Assembly (NCBI GenBank): GCA_018432645.1
Contig: JAHDSP010000276.1
Coordinates: forward strand, 1-11,458
Reading direction: 5' to 3'
DNA from: Bacteroidales bacterium
GTDB taxonomy: Bacteria; Bacteroidota; Bacteroidia; Bacteroidales; DTU049
DNA: 11,458 bases
The notes under the pieces were generated by a model. That model worked only from the letters and a program-made list of their open reading frames with translations, was not told the origin of the DNA and did no database searches. This document shows, in pieces, positions 7,607 to 11,458 of this stretch. A program made the translations under genes and the position numbers. How positions within the stretch are numbered: position 1 is the stretch's first letter; each line of letters opens with the position of its first letter.

Positions 7607-7828
7607 TTATTTGGATTTATTAATATTTGCTTGTTTTTCATTATTTTCACGTTCGGTTAGTACCGTTAGAATACGAGCAATGTCTTTTCTGATTTCTCTA
7701 AATCTTGCAGTATTATCTACAGGAGAAATAGCATGGCCCATTTTTAATTTAGCATATTCTAATTTTAGCTCATCGAGTCTTTCTTTTAACTCTTTTGATG
7801 ATAACTCTCTAATCACAGATATTTCCAT
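7607..7828 (-). CDS. rpmC: 50S ribosomal protein L29 (uL29)
   Basis: A helical-hairpin protein at the polypeptide exit, next to L23, where chaperones and SRP dock. It has 73 residues (E. coli 63), with about ten extra polar residues at the C terminus ([12 protein letters not shown]). The first helix region [20 protein letters not shown] (8-27) and the turn with [17 protein letters not shown] (41-57) fit the family. It lies 23 bp after rplP and has a GAGGAG Shine-Dalgarno in that gap. rpsQ follows after two bases. Confidence 0.96.
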   Translation of the reverse strand: MEISVIRELSSKELKERLDELKLEYAKLKMGHAISPVDNTARFREIRKDIARILTVLTERENNEKQANINKSK

Positions 7829-7837
7829 AAAATCTAT

Positions 7838-7843
7838 CTCCTC
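7838..7843 (-). promoter_or_regulatory. Shine-Dalgarno of rpmC
   Basis: GAGGAG on the minus strand, 9 bases before the rpmC ATG, in the 23-bp gap after rplP. A good match with spacing at the long end of normal. It supports the MEISVIREL start. Confidence 0.6.
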
Positions 7844-7851
7844 ATTTTAAT

Positions 7852-8271
7852 TTATTCGACAAAATCTCTACTTATGATAAACTTAGTTTTCACAGGTAAT
7901 TTCTGAGCTGCTAAACGCATAGCTTCTTTAGCGATATCGAGAGGTACTCCCTCAACCTCAAACAATATTCTACCAGGTAAAACTGGAGCGACAAAATATT
8001 CAGGATTACCTTTACCTTTACCCATACGTACCTCGTTAGGTTTTTTAGTCACAGGTTTATCGGGGAAAATTCTAATCCAAAGTTGCCCTTCACGTTTCAT
8101 ATAACGAGTAGCTGCTTGACGGGCAGCTTCTATTTGACGAGCTGTAATCCATGCAGATTCTAGGGTTTTCAAACCAAAAGATCCAAATGCCAATTGAGTA
8201 CCTCTATTAGCATTACCTTTCATTTTACCCTTCTGGGCTTTTCTATATTTAGTTTTCTTTGGCTGTAACAT
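7852..8271 (-). CDS. rplP: 50S ribosomal protein L16 (uL16)
   Basis: Late-assembling 50S protein that helps position A-site tRNA at the peptidyl-transferase centre. It has 139 residues (E. coli 136) and begins [19 protein letters not shown], the family N terminus. FGSFGLK (29-35), [19 protein letters not shown] (42-60) and [10 protein letters not shown] (69-78) with VRMGKGKG (81-88) are intact. Arg82 corresponds to E. coli Arg81, the residue hydroxylated there; whether that happens here is unknown. It lies 31 bp after rpsC, in a gap of pure A/T palindromic runs, with A at -3 and no Shine-Dalgarno. Confidence 0.98.
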   Translation of the reverse strand: MLQPKKTKYRKAQKGKMKGNANRGTQLAFGSFGLKTLESAWITARQIEAARQAATRYMKREGQLWIRIFPDKPVTKKPNEVRMGKGKGNPEYFVAPVLPGRILFEVEGVPLDIAKEAMRLAAQKLPVKTKFIISRDFVE

Positions 8272-8302
8272 TTTTAAAAAAATTTTTTTAATTAATTAAC
8301 AA

Positions 8303-9016
8303 TTATTTTTTTCTACGTGGAGAACGTCTAGAACGGTTTGTAGGTTGATTTCTCCTAGTATTGGCAGTTTCTAAACCATAAAAATCTGGTTTATGATACA
8401 CCATACCTCTACATACCCATACTTTAATACCTAATCTACCATAAATTGTATGAGCTTCTGCTAAAGCATAATCTATATCAGCTCTAAAAGTATGCAAAGG
8501 GATTTGTCCTTCTTTATATTCTTCTTTTCTAGCCATTTCAGCGCCACCAATACGTCCAGAGATAGACACCTTAATACCATCGGCACCTGCTCTAATAGTA
8601 TTAGCTACTGCTGTTTTGATAGCTCTTCTATAAGCTATACGACCTTCTATCTGATTAGCAATATTTTTTGCTATAATTGTAGCATCTAATTCAGGTCTTT
8701 TAACTTCATGGATATAAATTTGAATATCTTTGTTTGTCAATCTTTTAAGCTCTTCTTTTAGTTTATCTGCTTCACTACCTTTTGCTCCAATAATCATACC
8801 TGGACGAGCGGCATAAATAGTGATATTAATAAATTTTATAGTTCTTTCAATAATTATATGAGATAATTGAGCTTTTTCTAATCTTGAATTAAGATAACTA
8901 CGAATTTTTATATCTTCAGCAAGTTTTTCAGAATAATTTTTTCCGCCATACCATATAGAATCCCATGTGCGGGTGATGCCTAATCTATTAGAAATTGGAT
9001 TTGTTTTTTGTCCCAT
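8303..9016 (-). CDS. rpsC: 30S ribosomal protein S3 (uS3)
   Basis: 30S head protein at the mRNA entry tunnel, with helicase activity together with S4 and S5. It has 237 residues (E. coli 233) and begins [14 protein letters not shown]. The type-2 KH domain carries its GXXG loop as GAKG (77-80), within [17 protein letters not shown]. The C-terminal domain has [31 protein letters not shown] and [12 protein letters not shown]. It ends in a very basic tail ([10 protein letters not shown]). The ATG overlaps the rplV stop by one base (TAATG) and has a GGAGG just upstream inside rplV, so coupling is likely. Confidence 0.98.
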   Translation of the reverse strand: MGQKTNPISNRLGITRTWDSIWYGGKNYSEKLAEDIKIRSYLNSRLEKAQLSHIIIERTIKFINITIYAARPGMIIGAKGSEADKLKEELKRLTNKDIQIYIHEVKRPELDATIIAKNIANQIEGRIAYRRAIKTAVANTIRAGADGIKVSISGRIGGAEMARKEEYKEGQIPLHTFRADIDYALAEAHTIYGRLGIKVWVCRGMVYHKPDFYGLETANTRRNQPTNRSRRSPRRKK

Positions 9017-9471
9017 TATTCCTCCGTATTATTAGATGGTTCGACATTATCATTTATTTTTAGATTCATTTCTTCTGCTTTACTTCCTATTTCCATATAA
9101 ACATGGCAGGATTCCTTTCTAATAGGATTAGCACTACCGCGAGGCGCAGGTATAAATCTTTTAAGAGCTGGCCCTTGATTTACCATAATCGTTTTCACGT
9201 ATAACTGTGCTTCTTCTATTCTAAGACCAGATTTTGATTTTTGTTTATAGTTATCAATATTATGAAGTAACAATTTATATAAAAATCTAGCGCCCTTTTT
9301 AGGAGTAGTTTTTAAAATAACAAGAGCATCCTCAACAGATTTACCTCTCACTAGATTAGCTACTGGACGCATTTTTCTAGCTGATACGGGGCATTTATTG
9401 AGTTTAGCAAAATATGTTTTGCTTTTTTTCTCTTTTATAGCTTCTGCCATTAATCTTTTTCTTTTTCCCAT
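9016..9471 (-). CDS. rplV: 50S ribosomal protein L22 (uL22)
   Basis: 50S protein whose long beta hairpin lines the exit tunnel near the macrolide site. It has 151 residues against 110 in E. coli. The excess is an N-terminal basic stretch ([20 protein letters not shown], typical of Bacteroidota) and a C-terminal acidic/Asn-rich tail from about residue 134. Core signatures are [18 protein letters not shown] (27-44) and [20 protein letters not shown] (98-117), the hairpin tip; the usual RGRA reads RGSA here. HVYMEI closes the core. The ATG is 17 bp after rpsS, with no Shine-Dalgarno. The last codons supply the rpsC ribosome-binding site. Confidence 0.97.
   Translation of the reverse strand: MGKRKRLMAEAIKEKKSKTYFAKLNKCPVSARKMRPVANLVRGKSVEDALVILKTTPKKGARFLYKLLLHNIDNYKQKSKSGLRIEEAQLYVKTIMVNQGPALKRFIPAPRGSANPIRKESCHVYMEIGSKAEEMNLKINDNVEPSNNTEE
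9020..9025 (-). promoter_or_regulatory. Shine-Dalgarno of rpsC, inside the rplV 3' end
   Basis: GGAGGA on the minus strand is formed by the last two rplV codons (GAG GAA, Glu-Glu) and the base before. Only 3 to 4 bases separate it from the rpsC ATG, on the short side, but the match is strong. Confidence 0.65.
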
Positions 9472-9488
9472 AGCAATAACTTAAAAAA

Positions 9489-9770
9489 TTATTTTCTTTT
9501 ATCTTCTTTTCTATTACCTGCATGACCACGAAATATTCGTGTAGGAGCAAATTCACCTAATTTATGACCTACCATATTTTCAGTAACATAAACTGGAATA
9601 AAAGTTTTACCATTATGCACTGCAATAGTCAGACCTACAAAGTCTGGAGTAATCATTGAAGCTCTTGAGTAAGTTTTAATAACTTGCTTTTTTGATGCAG
9701 CTTGCATATTTAAAACTTTTTTTTCAAGCTTATAATGTACGAAAGGTCCTTTTTTTAATGAGCGACTCAT
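9489..9770 (-). CDS. rpsS: 30S ribosomal protein S19 (uS19)
   Basis: 30S head protein that pairs with S13 and takes part in intersubunit bridges. It has 93 residues (E. coli 92) and begins [11 protein letters not shown], the family start. [20 protein letters not shown] (35-54), [16 protein letters not shown] (63-78) and FRGHAG (80-85) are all intact. It lies 9 bp after rplB, in a poly-A leader without a Shine-Dalgarno. Confidence 0.98.
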   Translation of the reverse strand: MSRSLKKGPFVHYKLEKKVLNMQAASKKQVIKTYSRASMITPDFVGLTIAVHNGKTFIPVYVTENMVGHKLGEFAPTRIFRGHAGNRKEDKRK

Positions 9771-9779
9771 ATATTTTTT

Positions 9780-10604
9780 TTATTTTTTTCTACGTTCAAT
9801 GATAAATTTATTTGTTGTTTTATTTTTCTTACGAGTTTTGTACCCTTTAGCATAAATGCCATTACGACTACGTGGATGCCCACCTGAGGCTTTACCTTCA
9901 CCACCACCCATTGGGTGATCTACTGGGTTCATAGCCACACCACGAGTTCTAGGTTTACGACCCAACCAACGTCTACGTCCTGCTTTACCATGTTTTATCA
10001 AGCTATGTTCAGTATTAGAACACATTCCTATAGTTGCCTTACAATTCACTGGTACTAATCTAGTTTCGCCACTAGGCATTTTAATAACAGCATATTTATT
10101 ATCACGTGATAAAAGCTGTGCATATGATCCTGCGCTTCTAGCTATTTTAGCACCTTGATTAGGGAACATTTCAATATTATGTATCAAAGATCCCAAAGGG
10201 ATATCACTCAGATACAAGCAGTTTCCTATTTCTGGAGGTATATTTTTACCTGAAATAATAGTTTGTCCTACTTTTAGTCCTTGAGGAGCAATGATATATC
10301 TTTTTTCTCCATCTTTATATGCTAATAAAGCTATTCTAGCACTACGATTAGGGTCATATTCAATAGATTTAACTACAGCAGGAATACCATCTTTATCTCT
10401 TTTAAAATCTATTACGCGGTACATTCTTTTATGACCACCGCCACGATATCTAATAGTTCTATGACCTTCATTATTACGACCACCAGTTTTTTTAATAGGT
10501 ACTAATAAACTTTTTTCAGGTTTATCAGTAGTGATTTCAGAGAAATCATTTATAACTTTAAAACGTAATCCTGGTGTTACTGGTTTAAATTTTTTTAATC
10601 CCAT
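9780..10604 (-). CDS. rplB: 50S ribosomal protein L2 (uL2)
   Basis: The large rRNA-binding protein near the peptidyl-transferase centre, needed for subunit association and tRNA binding. It has 274 residues (E. coli 273). In order it has [20 protein letters not shown] (41-60), [20 protein letters not shown] (72-91), the central SH3-like part, ARSAGSYAQ (155-163) and [18 protein letters not shown] (225-242). H230 corresponds to the functionally important E. coli His229. The following His of most bacteria (HPHGGG) is Met here, a change I recognise from Bacteroidota L2, so not a defect. It ends FIIERRKK. It lies 13 bp after rplW, with no Shine-Dalgarno. Confidence 0.98.
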   Translation of the reverse strand: MGLKKFKPVTPGLRFKVINDFSEITTDKPEKSLLVPIKKTGGRNNEGHRTIRYRGGGHKRMYRVIDFKRDKDGIPAVVKSIEYDPNRSARIALLAYKDGEKRYIIAPQGLKVGQTIISGKNIPPEIGNCLYLSDIPLGSLIHNIEMFPNQGAKIARSAGSYAQLLSRDNKYAVIKMPSGETRLVPVNCKATIGMCSNTEHSLIKHGKAGRRRWLGRKPRTRGVAMNPVDHPMGGGEGKASGGHPRSRNGIYAKGYKTRKKNKTTNKFIIERRKK

Positions 10605-10617
10605 TACTTACAATCTT

Positions 10618-10920
10618 TTAAATATTACTATAAAAATCTATTGAATAACCTTCTTTCAAAAACACAGTAGCTTTTTTAAAAGCAGGTGTACGACCTTCTA
10701 TCCATCCCGTACGTGTACCTCTCAGCTTCTTTTTGCCTTGAAAATTAGCAGTATTCACTTTTTCTACTTTCACATTATAAAGCCATTCTACTGCATTTTT
10801 AATATCATATTTAGTAGCTTTAGGATTTACTATAAAAGTATATCTATTACTAAACTTCTCTGTTTGCTGAGTAGCTTTTTCAGTAATATGAGGTTTTATT
10901 ATTACATCTTTAGGTTCCAT
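10618..10920 (-). CDS. rplW: 50S ribosomal protein L23 (uL23)
   Basis: Exit-site protein of the 50S subunit and docking point for trigger factor and SRP. It has 100 residues, the E. coli length. The N-terminal VIIKPHITEKA (6-16) contains Glu14, equivalent to E. coli Glu18, the trigger factor contact. YTFIVNPKATKYDIKNAVEW (27-46) and KVEKVNTANF (51-60) fit the fold. Then comes the basic loop GKKKLRGTRTGWIEGRTPAF that reaches into the tunnel, and KKATVFLKEG (82-91). It starts 5 bp after the rplD stop, with A at -3 and no Shine-Dalgarno. Confidence 0.98.
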   Translation of the reverse strand: MEPKDVIIKPHITEKATQQTEKFSNRYTFIVNPKATKYDIKNAVEWLYNVKVEKVNTANFQGKKKLRGTRTGWIEGRTPAFKKATVFLKEGYSIDFYSNI

Positions 10921-10925
10921 AATAA

Positions 10926-11458
10926 CTATGCTTTTTGAAATCTTAATAAAATATTTTCTATTATAGGTAGGCTAGCTTCATTAAATATTAAACAATTTGC
11001 ATTTAACACATCATAGGTATTTAATTTAGAAGCTAACATAATTTTCACTTTAGGTAAATTTCTAGCAGATAAAACAACAGATTCATTAATCTTATCTACT
11101 AAAAATAAAGTTTTTTTATCATTAATTTTCAGATTATCCAATATTTGTTTGAAATCTTTAGTTCTAATATCATCCATAACTAGATCCTCAATAACCATGA
11201 TTTGGTTATTTTTAGCTTTATAGGTTAGAGCACTTTTGCGAGCTAGGACTTGTACTTTTTTATTCACTTTAATAGAATAATCTCTAGGATGAGGACCAAA
11301 AACTGTAGCTCCACCACGTAATAAAGGACTTTTAATATCACCTCTACGAGCGCGACCAGTACCTTTTTGGCGGTATAATTTACGTGTACTTCCACTCAAC
11401 TGACTACGTTCTTTAGTACTAGCTAATCCTTTACGTTTATTAGCTTGAATACGTTTAA
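10926..11458 (-). CDS. rplD: 50S ribosomal protein L4 (uL4), 5' end cut by window edge
   Basis: 50S protein whose extended loop lines the exit tunnel opposite L22; in E. coli it also represses the S10 operon. The frame stays open to the right edge, giving 176 visible residues. E. coli L4 has 201, so some 30 N-terminal residues are missing. The loop region is complete: [20 protein letters not shown], then [35 protein letters not shown] and [11 protein letters not shown]. The block SGSTRKL is the Bacteroidota form. A TTG at 11397-11399 inside SQLSGS is not the start, because conserved family sequence continues upstream of it. The stop is TAG, 5 bp before rplW. Confidence 0.97.
   Translation of the reverse strand, partial: KRIQANKRKGLASTKERSQLSGSTRKLYRQKGTGRARRGDIKSPLLRGGATVFGPHPRDYSIKVNKKVQVLARKSALTYKAKNNQIMVIEDLVMDDIRTKDFKQILDNLKINDKKTLFLVDKINESVVLSARNLPKVKIMLASKLNTYDVLNANCLIFNEASLPIIENILLRFQKA

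Noticed and set aside
10185..11458. L4- or S8-type autoregulatory RNA leaders of the E. coli kind.
   Set aside because: The S10 leader would lie upstream of rpsJ, outside the window, and I could not recognise an S8-like helix around the rplE start by eye.

Overview
The whole window is one stretch of a bacterial ribosomal-protein super-operon (S10 and spc clusters running into the alpha cluster), transcribed entirely from the minus strand. In transcription order, from the right edge to the left, it carries rplD (5' truncated), rplW, rplB, rpsS, rplV, rpsC, rplP, rpmC, rpsQ, rplN, rplX, rplE, rpsN, rpsH, rplF, rplR, rpsE, rpmD, rplO, secY, map, infA, rpmJ, rpsM and rpsK (3' truncated). Every frame is intact. 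I see no mobile element, RNA gene, CRISPR array, terminator or plus-strand gene. Most intergenic gaps are 2 to 45 bp.

The organism is most probably a Bacteroidota member with an AT-rich genome (roughly one third GC by eye), possibly a host-associated or reduced lineage. Supporting signs are the zinc-free 89-residue S14, an L36 without zinc ligands, the [15 protein letters not shown] form of the L2 loop, the IF-1 sequence with [11 protein letters not shown] and a YRY end, the L4 block SGSTRKL, and the order secY-map-infA-rpmJ-rpsM-rpsK without adk. The genus is not determinable here. An Amoebophilus/Cardinium-type symbiont is only a guess from base composition.

Layout: positions 11458-7852 hold the S10-type genes (L4, L23, L2, S19, L22, S3, L16). 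Positions 7828-3098 hold L29, S17 and the spc-type genes (L14, L24, L5, S14, S8, L6, L18, S5, L30, L15). Positions 3098-961 hold secY and map (export channel and removal of the N-terminal Met). Positions 958-1 hold IF-1, L36, S13 and the start of S11. Together they supply ribosomal proteins of both subunits, an initiation factor, the Sec translocon pore and the first enzyme that acts on nascent chains.

The points most worth a second look are small. (1) Strong Shine-Dalgarno sequences occur at only 5 of 24 visible starts, although Bacteroidota mostly do without them; three of the five are written into the end of the preceding gene. (2) A 114-bp gap between rpsN and rpsH is an outlier and holds a Bacteroidota-type promoter candidate. 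(3) L36 has lost all four zinc ligands. I did not find an undescribed system; this is a conserved core region.
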